This document shows, piece by piece, positions 53,553-63,341 of a DNA stretch of 64,000 bases (the first letter of the stretch is position 1; each line of letters opens with the position of its first letter). The notes under the pieces were generated by a model. The model had not been told where the DNA came from, made no database searches, and saw only the letters and a list, made by a program, of their open reading frames with translations. Source of the DNA: Acetilactobacillus jinshanensis_A (GTDB taxonomy: Bacteria > Bacillota > Bacilli > Lactobacillales > Lactobacillaceae); NCBI GenBank assembly GCA_043289735.1, contig CP171343.1:930001-994000 (forward strand), read 5' to 3'. Made by a program: the position numbers and the translations under genes.

Positions 53553-56429
53553 TTACTTTTTATGATTTTTACGTTTTAACGCGTTCTTGGTCCGCTTCGT
53601 ATCGGTTTCAAGAACGGGCTTTAAGTACTGACCGGTATAGCTCTTTTTAACGTTGGCAATGTGCTCCGGAGTTCCTTTAGCAACGATGGTTCCACCACCG
53701 TCACCGCCGTCGGGACCTAGATCGATAATGTAATCGGCCGTCTTAATCACGTCCATATTATGTTCAATGATCAAAACCGAATTACCTTGATCAACTAAGC
53801 GGTGCAGAATCTTTAACAAGCGCTTGATGTCGTCCATGTGTAGACCGATCGTCGGTTCATCCAGGATGTACAGATTATTATCACTAGACCGCTTATACAA
53901 TTCAGCAGCTAACTTCATTCGCTGAGCTTCACCACCGGATAACGTCGTGGCGGACTGGCCCAGCTTAACGTAGCCTAAGCCGACATCCTGAATCGTCTGC
54001 AACTTGCGGGTAATCTTCGGAATGGCGTGGAAGAACTTTAGCGCTTGACTGACGGTCATGTTCAAGACCTGGGCAATGTTCTTGCCCTTGTATTCAACCT
54101 GCAAAGTTTCGGCATTGTAACGGGTCCCGTGGCAGACTTCACACGGTACGTAAACCGGCGGCAGGAAGTCCATGTCGATCTTCAAGATCCCGTTACCGTG
54201 GCAAGCTTCACAGCGGCCGCCTTTAACGTTAAAGCTGAAGCGGCCCTTCTTATAGCCACGGACTTTAGCTTCACTGGTCTTGGCGAATAGCGCTCGAATG
54301 TCATCAAAGACGCCGGTATAAGTAGCTGGATTACTACGCGGGGTTCGGCCGATCGGGCTTTGGTCGATGTTGATAACCTTATTGACGTTCTTATAGCCGC
54401 GAATGGAGCGGTACTTACCGGGTTTCTTGGAACTGCCGTTCAGCTTCTGGGCTAAAGCCCGCTCTAAGGTATCGTCGATCAAAGTCGATTTACCGGAACC
54501 GGAAACCCCGGTAACCACGACGAATTTACCCAGCGGAATACTGACCGTCAAGTTCTTTAAATTATTTTCCCGGCACCCGGTAATGGTAATCTTTTTACCG
54601 TTCCCCTTCCGGCGCTTTAGCGGAACCGGAATAAACTTTTTACCGGATAGATACTGACCGGTAATTGAATGCGGATTCTTCATAATCTGCTTCGGGGTCC
54701 CTTCGGCCATCAGATGACCACCGTTAGCACCGGCGCCGGGTCCGATATCGACCATGTAATCAGCGTTCAGCATGGTGTTCTTATCATGTTCGACCACGAC
54801 TAACGTGTTGCCTAAATCACGCATGGCCTTTAAGGAACGGATCAAACGGGCGTTATCCCGCATATGAAGACCGATCGACGGTTCATCCAAAACGTACAGG
54901 ACACCGGAAAGGTTCGAACCGATCTGGGTCGCTAACCGAATTCGCTGAGATTCACCCCCGGATAACGTGGTAGCGGATCGGGACAAGGTCAGATAACTTA
55001 AGCCCACGTTCTTTAGGAACGTCAAACGATCAATGATTTCTTTTAAAATCGGTTTGGCAATCGCACTATTCTGACGACCGAACTTCAAGCCCTTAAAGAA
55101 CTTCAATTCTTTACCGATATCCAAATTAGAAACCTGACCGATATTCTTACCATCGATCTTGACACATAAAGCTCGCCGGTTAAGTCGATAACCGTGACAT
55201 TCGCTACACGTCAACTGGGTCATGTACTTTCGCATGACTTTTCGGGTAAAGTCACTATTCGTACTGCGGTAACGACGGCGAATGTTATTCATAACGCCTT
55301 CGAACGGCATATCTTTATCCCGCACGTGACCGAACCGGCTCTTAAAGTGAAAGTGAAATTCTTTGCCGTTCGAACCGTAAAGCAAGAGCTTCCGCTGCTT
55401 TAGCGGTAGTTTACGGTACGGCGTGTTCATGTCGATGCCAAAGTGCTGGCAGGCCTGCCGAAGCATTTCGGGATAATAACGAGAACTGATGGGGTTCCAC
55501 GGATCTAAAGCGCCGTCTTTCAAAGTCTTATTTCGATCAGGGACCACTAAATCTTTATCAACTTCTAACTTAATGCCCAAGCCGCTGCAGTGCGGACAGG
55601 CACCGATCGGTGAATTAAAGGAGAACAGCCGCGGTTCTAGACGGCCCACCGAAAATCCACAAATCGGGCAGGAGTAATGTTCCGAAAAGACCAGGTTCTT
55701 ACGGGCGCCCATAAAATCGGCGATCGCGTAACCATGACTGAGCTTCAGAGCGGCTTCCAGAGAATCGGCTAAACGGGCGTTAATGCCCTTCCGCACGATG
55801 ATTCGATCCACCACCACGCTAATGTTATGGTGCTTCTTGGGATTCAACTTAAATTTTTCACCTAATTCACGGGTCTGACCATCGACCTCGACCCTGACGA
55901 AGCCGTCCTTCTGGATCTGACGGAACAGCATTTTGAACTGGCCTCGCCGGTCGCGAACCAGGGGCGCCAAAAGCTGCATCTTGGTCCGTTCGGGTAACTT
56001 CAGGATCCGGCTAATCATCTGATCGACCGACTGACTGGTGATCTTGGTCCCGTCGTTCGGACAGATCGGGGTTCCGACCCGGGCCCATAATAAACGATAG
56101 TAATCGTTAATCTCGGTCACGGTTCCCACGGTCGACCGCGGGTTATGCGAAGTGGTCTTCTGATTGATCGAAATGGCCGGACTCAAGCCGGTAATCGAAT
56201 CAACGTCCGGTTTATTCATCTGGCCCAGTAGCTGCTGAGCATAAGACGATAAACTTTCAACGTAACGACGCTGGCCTTCGGCATATAAGGTATCAAAAGC
56301 CAACGACGTCTTACCGGATCCGGAAAGACCCGTCATAACGGTCAATTTATTTTTAGGAATCTTAACGTTAATATTTTTTAAATTATGTTCACGAGCACCG
56401 CGAATAACAATGTAATGATTATCTTTCAA
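53553..56429 (-). CDS. uvrA: UvrABC excinuclease subunit A
   Basis: Damage recognition in nucleotide excision repair. Length is 958 residues. There are two ABC ATPase halves with GLSGSGKTSLAFDT and GVSGSGKSTLIDDT as Walker A, and LSGGESQRIRLA and LSGGEAQRMKLA as signatures. Zinc fingers are CPIC...CPHC (about residue 260-285) and CEAC...CEVC (about 740-770). It follows uvrB by 15 bp. Intact over 2.9 kb, one of the longest unbroken genes here. Confidence 0.98.
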   Translation of the reverse strand: MKDNHYIVIRGAREHNLKNINVKIPKNKLTVMTGLSGSGKTSLAFDTLYAEGQRRYVESLSSYAQQLLGQMNKPDVDSITGLSPAISINQKTTSHNPRSTVGTVTEINDYYRLLWARVGTPICPNDGTKITSQSVDQMISRILKLPERTKMQLLAPLVRDRRGQFKMLFRQIQKDGFVRVEVDGQTRELGEKFKLNPKKHHNISVVVDRIIVRKGINARLADSLEAALKLSHGYAIADFMGARKNLVFSEHYSCPICGFSVGRLEPRLFSFNSPIGACPHCSGLGIKLEVDKDLVVPDRNKTLKDGALDPWNPISSRYYPEMLRQACQHFGIDMNTPYRKLPLKQRKLLLYGSNGKEFHFHFKSRFGHVRDKDMPFEGVMNNIRRRYRSTNSDFTRKVMRKYMTQLTCSECHGYRLNRRALCVKIDGKNIGQVSNLDIGKELKFFKGLKFGRQNSAIAKPILKEIIDRLTFLKNVGLSYLTLSRSATTLSGGESQRIRLATQIGSNLSGVLYVLDEPSIGLHMRDNARLIRSLKAMRDLGNTLVVVEHDKNTMLNADYMVDIGPGAGANGGHLMAEGTPKQIMKNPHSITGQYLSGKKFIPVPLKRRKGNGKKITITGCRENNLKNLTVSIPLGKFVVVTGVSGSGKSTLIDDTLERALAQKLNGSSKKPGKYRSIRGYKNVNKVINIDQSPIGRTPRSNPATYTGVFDDIRALFAKTSEAKVRGYKKGRFSFNVKGGRCEACHGNGILKIDMDFLPPVYVPCEVCHGTRYNAETLQVEYKGKNIAQVLNMTVSQALKFFHAIPKITRKLQTIQDVGLGYVKLGQSATTLSGGEAQRMKLAAELYKRSSDNNLYILDEPTIGLHMDDIKRLLKILHRLVDQGNSVLIIEHNMDVIKTADYIIDLGPDGGDGGGTIVAKGTPEHIANVKKSYTGQYLKPVLETDTKRTKNALKRKNHKK

Positions 56430-56444
56430 TTTAGCATCCCCAAA

Positions 56445-58496
56445 TCATCTTCTGCTGCGCTGACGACTACCTTGACTGGATTTCGTTTTGCCTTCTAATT
56501 CAATGATCGTATCACGAAGATCCGCGGCGTGTTCAAAGTCTAAATGATTCGACGAAGCCTTCATTTCCTGACGAAGGTTAGCCAAAACGCTGCGCTGATC
56601 TTCCGCCGCCATTTTCGCAAAGTCATCAGCAACGGCCTTATCATTATAGGCTTGCTTAGACCGCTTTTTCTTGCTGCTTTCCGGTGCAATCAACGGCGCG
56701 ATCGGCTTCTTAATGGTCTTCGGCGTAATGTGGTGCCGAAGGTTATAACGAATTTGAATCCCCCGGCGCCGGTCCGTCTGGTCGATCGTTTCCTTAATGG
56801 AATGGGTCACGATATCAGCGTACATAATCACGGAGCCGTGTTTATTACGGGAAGCTCGACCGGTGGTTTGAACTAACGAACGGGTGTTACGCAGGAAACC
56901 TTCTTTATCGGCATCTAAAATCGCGACTAACGAAACTTCCGGAACGTCAATTCCTTCACGCAACAGGTTAATTCCGACTAAGACGTCAAACTTACCTTCA
57001 CGCAGATCGTGCAGCAGCTTATTTCGACGCAGGGTCTTCAGGCCACTGTGCAGATACCGAACTTTGATCCCGAAGTTCTTAAGGTAATCGGTCAGATCTT
57101 CCGCCATCTTCTTGGTCAGTGTCGTCACGAAGACTCGCTGATGCCGGGCGACCCGTTTATTGATTTCACCCACTAAGTCATCCATTTGGCCTAGACTAGG
57201 CCGAACGTCAATCTTAGGATCCAGTAAACCGGTCGGCCGGATAACCTGTTCAACGATGTTCTTAGGCTTAGTATGAGATAATTCCCACGGACCCGGCGTT
57301 GCCGACATAAAGACGACCTGATTAATGTGCTTCTCAAATTCCTTCATCGTCAACGGCCGGTTATCCAAAGCACTAGGCAAACGGAACCCGTAGTTGATCA
57401 ACGGCTTCTTCCGGGCTTTATCACCGTTTCGCATCCCGCTGATCTGCGGAACCGTCTGGTGCGATTCATCAATCACCATAAAGAAATCCTTCGGGAAGAA
57501 ATCCAATAAGGTATACGGCGGTTCACCCGGCTTACGACCGTCCATGAAACGAGAATAATTTTCAATTCCGTTGGTGTAGCCCATTTCACGCATCATTTCG
57601 ATATCGTAAGTGGTCCGCTGCTTTAAACGCTGGGCTTCCAACAGTTTGCCTTCTTTTCGGAATTTTTTGACCTGACGGACCATTTCCTTATGAATGCCCT
57701 TTAAAGCGGTGTCCATCCGGTCACTACTGGTCAGGAAATGGGTGGCCGGGAAAATGGCGATACTTTTACGGCTAGCGACCACTTCACCGGTCAAGACGTC
57801 CACTTCTTTAATCTGATCGATTTCGTCACCGAAAAATTCGATCCGGTAAGCGTGCTTCTCACCGGACGACGGGAAGACCTCGACGATGTCGCCACGGACT
57901 CTAAAGCGGTCACGCTGAAAATCCAGATCGTTCCGTTCGAACTGGTCGGCAACTAAAGCCCTTAATAGATCATCCCGCTCCAGCTGCTGACCGACGTGTA
58001 ACGTAATAATGTGATCAAAATACTGCTTAGGACTACCTAAACCGAAGATGGCGGAAACGGAAGCCACCACGATCACGTCGTTTCGTTCCAAAAGCGCGGT
58101 AGTGGCAGCATGACGAAGTTTATCGATCTCATCGTTGATCGAATCGGTCTTTTCAATATAGGTATCACTAGAGGGAACGTAGGCTTCCGGCTGGTAATAA
58201 TCATAATAACTGACGAAGTATTCGACCGGATTATGCGGAAACATCTTTTTAAAGGCACTGTATAACTGACCCGCTAAGGTCTTATTATGCGACAGGACCA
58301 AAGTCGGTTTATTCACGTTCTTAATCACGTTAGCGATGGTAAACGTCTTACCAGTTCCCGTCGCACCCAAAAGAATCTGCGACTTCTGGCCGCTTTTAAC
58401 GCCATGGGTCAGTTTCTTAATCGCCTGAGGCTGATCACCCGTTGGCTTATATTTAGAGACCAGGTGAAAACGGTTATGCGTTTCACGATGAATCAC
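56445..58496 (-). CDS. uvrB: UvrABC excinuclease subunit B
   Basis: The helicase-like core of nucleotide excision repair that loads on damage and recruits UvrC. Length is 683. Walker A is LLGATGTGKTFTIANV, the beta-hairpin is YYDYYQPEAYVPSSDTYIEK, helicase motif VI is QTTGRASRN, and the C-terminal UVR motif (HLDFEHAADLRDTIIELE) binds UvrC. The start is GTG 58496 with SD GGGGGA. Cotranscribed with uvrA. Confidence 0.98.
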   Translation of the reverse strand: MIHRETHNRFHLVSKYKPTGDQPQAIKKLTHGVKSGQKSQILLGATGTGKTFTIANVIKNVNKPTLVLSHNKTLAGQLYSAFKKMFPHNPVEYFVSYYDYYQPEAYVPSSDTYIEKTDSINDEIDKLRHAATTALLERNDVIVVASVSAIFGLGSPKQYFDHIITLHVGQQLERDDLLRALVADQFERNDLDFQRDRFRVRGDIVEVFPSSGEKHAYRIEFFGDEIDQIKEVDVLTGEVVASRKSIAIFPATHFLTSSDRMDTALKGIHKEMVRQVKKFRKEGKLLEAQRLKQRTTYDIEMMREMGYTNGIENYSRFMDGRKPGEPPYTLLDFFPKDFFMVIDESHQTVPQISGMRNGDKARKKPLINYGFRLPSALDNRPLTMKEFEKHINQVVFMSATPGPWELSHTKPKNIVEQVIRPTGLLDPKIDVRPSLGQMDDLVGEINKRVARHQRVFVTTLTKKMAEDLTDYLKNFGIKVRYLHSGLKTLRRNKLLHDLREGKFDVLVGINLLREGIDVPEVSLVAILDADKEGFLRNTRSLVQTTGRASRNKHGSVIMYADIVTHSIKETIDQTDRRRGIQIRYNLRHHITPKTIKKPIAPLIAPESSKKKRSKQAYNDKAVADDFAKMAAEDQRSVLANLRQEMKASSNHLDFEHAADLRDTIIELEGKTKSSQGSRQRSRR

Positions 58497-58526
58497 TACG
58501 AATCCCCCTTATCTTGCTAAGCTAAC

Positions 58527-58557
58527 AAAAAGCAGGGAAGTTTAACCTCCCCCACTT
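58527..58557 (-). terminator. Intrinsic terminator after trxB
   Basis: GTGGGGGAGG with CTTCCCTGC forms an imperfect stem across a TTAAA loop, then TTTTTG on the minus strand, about 25 bp after trxB. Confidence 0.7.
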
Positions 58558-58579
58558 CATTAAATCGTTTGATATTCAA

Positions 58580-59512
58580 TTAATTTTCGGAATCATTCAA
58601 CGACTGAATATATTCATAGGCGTTCTGACCGGCAATCCCGCCGTCACCAACGGCGGTCGCAATCTGACGAAGTCGCTTTTCACGAACGTCACCGATTGCA
58701 AAGATTCCCGGAATCCGGGTCTCCATCTGATCATTAGTCTTAATCCAGCCTTGATCGTCAGTGATCTTAAGGTTCTTAAACTGACTAGTCATCGGTACGT
58801 TGCCGATGTAGATGAAAATCCCGTCGGCTTTGATTTCACCGGTCTGCTTAGTCTGATTATTAACGTCTTTAACTCCGGTTACTTTCATTCCGTTACCTTC
58901 AATTTCGGTCACGTTCGTATTCCAGACGAACTTCATTTTCGGATTAGCAAAGGCGCGACGCTGATAAATCTTTTCGGCTCGCAACTGATCACGGCGGTGA
59001 ATCACTACGACCTGAGCAACTAAATGCGAAAGGTATAAGCCTTCCGACACGGCGGAATCACCGCCGCCGACGACGATAACCTTCTTATTACGGAAGAAGT
59101 TACCGTCACAAACGGCACAGTAGGAAACTCCTTTGCCGGCGTACTTATCTTCACCGGGAACCTGTAGCTTACGGTTCTTAGATCCGGTCGCGATAATCAC
59201 GACGGTAGCTTGATAATCACCGCTGTCGGTATGAACGATCTTGTAACGACCGTGATCTTCAATCGATTTAACGACGCCGTAAGCGTACTTGGCACCGAAC
59301 TGGGTCGAACTCTTGTACATGTCCTTAGCTAAATCGGGCCCCATCACGGACTTAAAACCCGTATAGTTTTCAACGGCAGCGGTATTGTTCATCTGGCCGC
59401 CGTAAAGGCCGCGATCCAGCATCAAAACGGATAAGTTAGCTCGGGATGCGTATAAAGCACTGGTCATTCCACCGGGGCCGGCACCGATAATGACTACATC
59501 AAACTTTTTCAT
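58580..59512 (-). CDS. trxB: Thioredoxin-disulfide reductase
   Basis: An NADPH-dependent flavoprotein that keeps thioredoxin reduced. The 310-residue protein has the FAD motif GAGPGGMTSALYASR, the redox pair CAVC (Cys132, Cys135), the NADPH motif VVGGGDSAVSEGLYL, and GIFAIGDVREKRLRQIATAVGDG. It is the last gene of the hprK-lgt-gpsA-galU-trxB cluster. Intact. Confidence 0.97.
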   Translation of the reverse strand: MKKFDVVIIGAGPGGMTSALYASRANLSVLMLDRGLYGGQMNNTAAVENYTGFKSVMGPDLAKDMYKSSTQFGAKYAYGVVKSIEDHGRYKIVHTDSGDYQATVVIIATGSKNRKLQVPGEDKYAGKGVSYCAVCDGNFFRNKKVIVVGGGDSAVSEGLYLSHLVAQVVVIHRRDQLRAEKIYQRRAFANPKMKFVWNTNVTEIEGNGMKVTGVKDVNNQTKQTGEIKADGIFIYIGNVPMTSQFKNLKITDDQGWIKTNDQMETRIPGIFAIGDVREKRLRQIATAVGDGGIAGQNAYEYIQSLNDSEN

Positions 59513-59555
59513 TAAATCGGTTCCTCATTTCAAAGATGAAGCGAAACATCTTAAT

Positions 59556-60428
59556 TTATAATTTCTTAGCTAACTGTTTAATGTAATTCTTGACGGCTTC
59601 GGACATGTCCTTACGGTGTAAGCCGAATTGAATGTTGGTCTTCAACCAGCTCAACTTATTACCAGTATCGAAACGATCACCGGTAAATTCATGGGCGTAA
59701 ACGTTCTGCTTCTGGTTCAAAGTATCAATGGCATCCGTCAACTGAATTTCGTTACCCTTACCGGGTTTAGTGTGCTTTAAGACGTCAAAGATCTGCGGAG
59801 TCAATACGTAACGACCGATAATGGCTAAATTACTCGGAGCGTCCTTCGGATCCGGCTTTTCAACGAAACTAGAAACGTCATACAAGCCTTTGGCAACCTG
59901 CTTAGTCGGTGCAATGACACCGTACTTAGAAGTATCCTGATGCGGAACCCGCATTACGGCTAAAGTCGACGAACCGGTCTTTTCATAACAATCGATCAAC
60001 TGCTTAGTTAACGGCGTCTTATCAACCGCTAAATCATCACCTAATAAGACGACGAACGGATCGTTACCGATAAAGCTACGTCCGGTATAAATAGCGTCAC
60101 CTAAGCCACGCGGATGACTCTGACGAATAAAGTAAATGTTCATATCGTTGGTCTTCTGAACCGATTTGAGCATCTTAATCTTATTCTTTTTCTTTAAATT
60201 TAATTCCAATTCGGTATTAGCGTCAAAATGATCTTCAATGGCGCGCTTACCCTTACCGATCACGATTAAGATATCTTTGATTCCGGACATCTTAGCTTCT
60301 TTAACGATCAACTGAATAACTGGAGTATCGATTACCGGTAACATTTCTTTCGGCATGGCCTTGGTTTCCGGTAAGAACCGAGTTCCTAAACCGGCGGCTG
60401 GAATAATGGCTTTAGTAACCTTTTTCAT
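59556..60428 (-). CDS. galU: UTP--glucose-1-phosphate uridylyltransferase GalU
   Basis: Makes UDP-glucose for glycolipid anchors of lipoteichoic acid, exopolysaccharide and galactose metabolism. The 290-residue protein begins with IIPAAGLGTRFLPETKAMPKEMLPVID, has VLLGDDLAV as the metal site, and a FVEKP segment. The SD before ATG 60428 is good. Located between gpsA and trxB as in many lactobacilli. Confidence 0.97.
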   Translation of the reverse strand: MKKVTKAIIPAAGLGTRFLPETKAMPKEMLPVIDTPVIQLIVKEAKMSGIKDILIVIGKGKRAIEDHFDANTELELNLKKKNKIKMLKSVQKTNDMNIYFIRQSHPRGLGDAIYTGRSFIGNDPFVVLLGDDLAVDKTPLTKQLIDCYEKTGSSTLAVMRVPHQDTSKYGVIAPTKQVAKGLYDVSSFVEKPDPKDAPSNLAIIGRYVLTPQIFDVLKHTKPGKGNEIQLTDAIDTLNQKQNVYAHEFTGDRFDTGNKLSWLKTNIQFGLHRKDMSEAVKNYIKQLAKKL

Positions 60429-60451
60429 CTTTAAAAACTCCTATTAAATGA

Positions 60452-61477
60452 TTAATAAAATTCAGGACGTGCTGGACGCTGCATTAACTTCTTAATTTCA
60501 TCTTTAATATTAGCATTTTTGTACCAAACTTGATAAATCGCGTTGGTAATCGGCATGTCAATCTGCTTCTCCTGAGCTAAATCATGAGCGGCCTTAACGG
60601 TAGCGGCACCTTCAACGACCTGACCCATGTTAGCAACGATATCCTTAGGCGTCTTGCCTTGGCCTAACTGATAACCAGCTCGCCAGTTACGAGAATTACT
60701 GCTGGTGGCGGTAACGATCAAGTCACCTAAGCCGGACAATCCGGTAAAGGTCAGCGGGTTAGCACCGAAAGCCTTGCCCAAACGTTCGATTTCGGCCAAG
60801 CCACGGGTCATCAGAGCCGCGGTAGCGTTATCTTTATAGCCCATACTAGCTAAAGCACCGGCACCGATCGCAATGATGTTCTTCATGGCGGCACCGGTTT
60901 CGGTACCGACCACGTCATTATTGGTGTAAACCCGGAAGTACGGTGCCATCAACATTTTCTGAAAATGTTCAGCAGACTTCTGGCTCTTGCTAGAAACGGT
61001 AACTAAGGTAATGTCCTTAATAGCTACCGATTCAGCTTGGGTCGGTCCGGAAAGAACGGCTAGCGAATTAACGTGAGCGGAATCCAGTTCTTCATCAAGA
61101 ACCTGATACATTAAATCATAGGTACCCTTTTCGATTCCTTTACTGGCGTCGATAACGTTCGGTTTTAAGTTATCCTTAACTAAGCATTGATTTAAATTCT
61201 TAGCGGTGGAACGGGTGGCCTGAGCTGGAACCACGACGAAAACGTCGTCGGCACCTTTAACGGCTTGGTTCATGTCGTTATAGGTAACTAAGCCTTTCGG
61301 ATAAACAAAGCCCTTCATATAACGTTCGTTAGTATGTTTAGTGTTTAATTCTTTAACCTGTTTTGGATCGATCGACCACATCGAAACGTGATAGCCGTTT
61401 TCATATAATAGGTTAGCCAGCATGCTGCCCCAGGAGCCTGCACCTAAAACGGAAACCTTTTCTGATTTTCTATTCAT
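60452..61477 (-). CDS. gpsA: Glycerol-3-phosphate dehydrogenase [NAD(P)+]
   Basis: Reduces dihydroxyacetone phosphate to sn-glycerol-3-phosphate for membrane lipids and teichoic acids. The start is ATG 61477; an in-frame TTG 6 bp earlier is too near the GGGGGA SD. The 341-residue protein has the dinucleotide motif VLGAGSWGSMLANLL, the catalytic lysine segment AAMKNIIAIGAGAL, and GLSGLGDLIVTATSSNSRN. Member of the lgt-gpsA-galU block. Confidence 0.97.
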   Translation of the reverse strand: MNRKSEKVSVLGAGSWGSMLANLLYENGYHVSMWSIDPKQVKELNTKHTNERYMKGFVYPKGLVTYNDMNQAVKGADDVFVVVPAQATRSTAKNLNQCLVKDNLKPNVIDASKGIEKGTYDLMYQVLDEELDSAHVNSLAVLSGPTQAESVAIKDITLVTVSSKSQKSAEHFQKMLMAPYFRVYTNNDVVGTETGAAMKNIIAIGAGALASMGYKDNATAALMTRGLAEIERLGKAFGANPLTFTGLSGLGDLIVTATSSNSRNWRAGYQLGQGKTPKDIVANMGQVVEGAATVKAAHDLAQEKQIDMPITNAIYQVWYKNANIKDEIKKLMQRPARPEFY

Positions 61478-61534
61478 TTCCAAATCCCCCTATTTAAGGT
61501 TATTGAATTTCCTTATCTACTTATATTTTATTAC

Positions 61535-62347
61535 TCATTCGTTAAAATACCAATTTAAAGGACGAGTTCGATGACGACGAACGAAAATCAACGTAATCGC
61601 GCCCACAAAGAAGATCACCGATAACATCTGGGAAAAACGGATGTTGCCCAGCATTAAACTATCGGTTCGCATCCCTTCCGTAAAGAAGCGACCGAAGGAA
61701 TACCAGGCGACGTAGGTCAATACAATCTCACCGTGTTTAAATAATTTTGGCGTATGACGAAGCGACATTAATAAAATAAAGCCTAACGCGTCCCATATCG
61801 ATTCATATAAAAAGGTCGGCTGCCGATAGGCACCCTGAATCAGCATTTGATGGATAATCCACAATGGCAAATGCAAATGCGTCAAAAAAGATAGGCTAGT
61901 AACCTGGCCAAAAGCCTCCTGATTCATAAAGTTACCCCAGCGACCGATCGCCTGGCCCATAATAACGGTCGGCGCCACGATATCCAGCATCGTCCAGACC
62001 GAAATTTGCCGAAGCCGGCAGAAATAATAAACTACGATCGCGGCACCGATCAAGGCACCGTAAATGGCGATGCCGCCGTCCCAAATGGCAATAATCTGAT
62101 CCAAATGATTTTGATAATAACCCCATTGAAAAACGACGTAATAAATTCGGGCACTAACAATCGCGACCGGTAGCGCGTAAATAATCACGTCATAAATGTT
62201 TTCGGGATCCAAATGCTGACGCTGGGCTTCGTGAGCTGATAAAACCACGGCCAGCATAACGGCGCTGGCAATAAAAATCCCGTACCAGTGAACCTGAATC
62301 GGTCCTAGATCAAAAGCAATCGGGTTTAATACCAATTCATTAATCAT
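61535..62347 (-). CDS. lgt: Prolipoprotein diacylglyceryl transferase Lgt
   Basis: A membrane enzyme that adds diacylglycerol to the lipobox cysteine of prolipoproteins. The 270-residue protein has seven predicted TM helices. The family signature GRWGNFMNQEAFG is complete, with the HWYG N-terminal motif and FFTEGMRTDSL. It lies between hprK and gpsA, the standard lactobacillar order. The MetQ in this window has no lipobox cysteine, so Lgt substrates must be elsewhere. Confidence 0.97.
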   Translation of the reverse strand: MINELVLNPIAFDLGPIQVHWYGIFIASAVMLAVVLSAHEAQRQHLDPENIYDVIIYALPVAIVSARIYYVVFQWGYYQNHLDQIIAIWDGGIAIYGALIGAAIVVYYFCRLRQISVWTMLDIVAPTVIMGQAIGRWGNFMNQEAFGQVTSLSFLTHLHLPLWIIHQMLIQGAYRQPTFLYESIWDALGFILLMSLRHTPKLFKHGEIVLTYVAWYSFGRFFTEGMRTDSLMLGNIRFSQMLSVIFFVGAITLIFVRRHRTRPLNWYFNE

Positions 62348-62401
62348 TCTCGACCTCCCTCAATGTTTCTTTTTCTCCTGGGCTTTAACCTGCTTAATTT
62401 C

Positions 62402-63328
62402 TCAGGTGTTCTGTTTAATCAGCTGATTTAAATTGCGATCAAAGGTCTTAGTGGCATCGTACCCCATTGAATGGGCTCGAAAGTTCATCGCGGCGGTTTC
62501 GATCAAAATCGCTAAGTTTCGGCCCGTTCGAACGGGAATCTTAAATTCTGGAATGTCAACATCAAAAATCCGGCGGGTCTTTCCCGAATCACCCAATCGA
62601 TCGTAAATCGCGTTCTTCGACCACGGCGTTAAATGCACGATCATATCGACGGGCGTCTTGGAACGAACCGCACCGGCACCGAACAACGTCATCACGTTAA
62701 TGATCCCGATCCCGCGGATTTCCAGCAAATGCCGTAGAATCTTGGGAGCCTGTCCCATCAACGTCTTTTCGTCCTGCTGATAAACTTCGACCCGGTCATC
62801 CGCAATTAAACGGTGACCACGTTTGATCAATTCTAGCGCGGTTTCACTTTTACCGATCCCGGACTTTCCGGTAATCAGGACTCCTAAGCCGTAAACGTCG
62901 ACTAGGACACCGTGAACCGACTTTCGTTCGGCCAGCTGATCTTCCAGATAGTTAGTCATGTTACTTAGAACTCGCGACGTCGTTAGTTTAGAGCCCAGGA
63001 CCGGAATGTGTTCACTTTTAACCGCGCGAATCAATTCTTTCGGCGGCTCTAGCTGGGTCGAGATCACGAAAGCCGGCGTTTCGGGCTGGCACATTCGCTG
63101 CATCACGTGAAACAGCTTTTCGTGATCCATCCCTTTAGCGTACGAGGTTTCGGTAATCCCTAATAACTGAATCCGTTTCGGCGGATAATAATTAAAATAG
63201 CCCGTCAGTTCCAACCCGGGCCGAGAAATATCACTAGTGGTAATTCGGCGATTTAAGTAGTGTTTACCGTAATAGACCCTTAAATGAGTATTATGCACCA
63301 AATCAGCAACGGTTACACTTGCGGTCAT
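62402..63328 (-). CDS. hprK: HPr kinase/phosphorylase
   Basis: Phosphorylates HPr on Ser46 in response to glycolytic intermediates and so directs CcpA-based carbon catabolite control. The 308-residue protein has an N-terminal Mur-like domain (1-130), the catalytic domain with GKSGIGKS at 154-161, and the HPrK signature EIRGIGIINVMTLFGAGAVR. The SD is GGAGG. A candidate cre site lies before uspA in this window. Confidence 0.97.
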   Translation of the reverse strand: MTASVTVADLVHNTHLRVYYGKHYLNRRITTSDISRPGLELTGYFNYYPPKRIQLLGITETSYAKGMDHEKLFHVMQRMCQPETPAFVISTQLEPPKELIRAVKSEHIPVLGSKLTTSRVLSNMTNYLEDQLAERKSVHGVLVDVYGLGVLITGKSGIGKSETALELIKRGHRLIADDRVEVYQQDEKTLMGQAPKILRHLLEIRGIGIINVMTLFGAGAVRSKTPVDMIVHLTPWSKNAIYDRLGDSGKTRRIFDVDIPEFKIPVRTGRNLAILIETAAMNFRAHSMGYDATKTFDRNLNQLIKQNT

Positions 63329-63341
63329 TTGGACAGCCTCC

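Noticed and set aside
62360..62402. hprK frame stays open for 13 codons after its TGA stop
   Set aside because: The protein already has full family length at the TGA, and a 13-codon open stretch is expected by chance, so no read-through is claimed.
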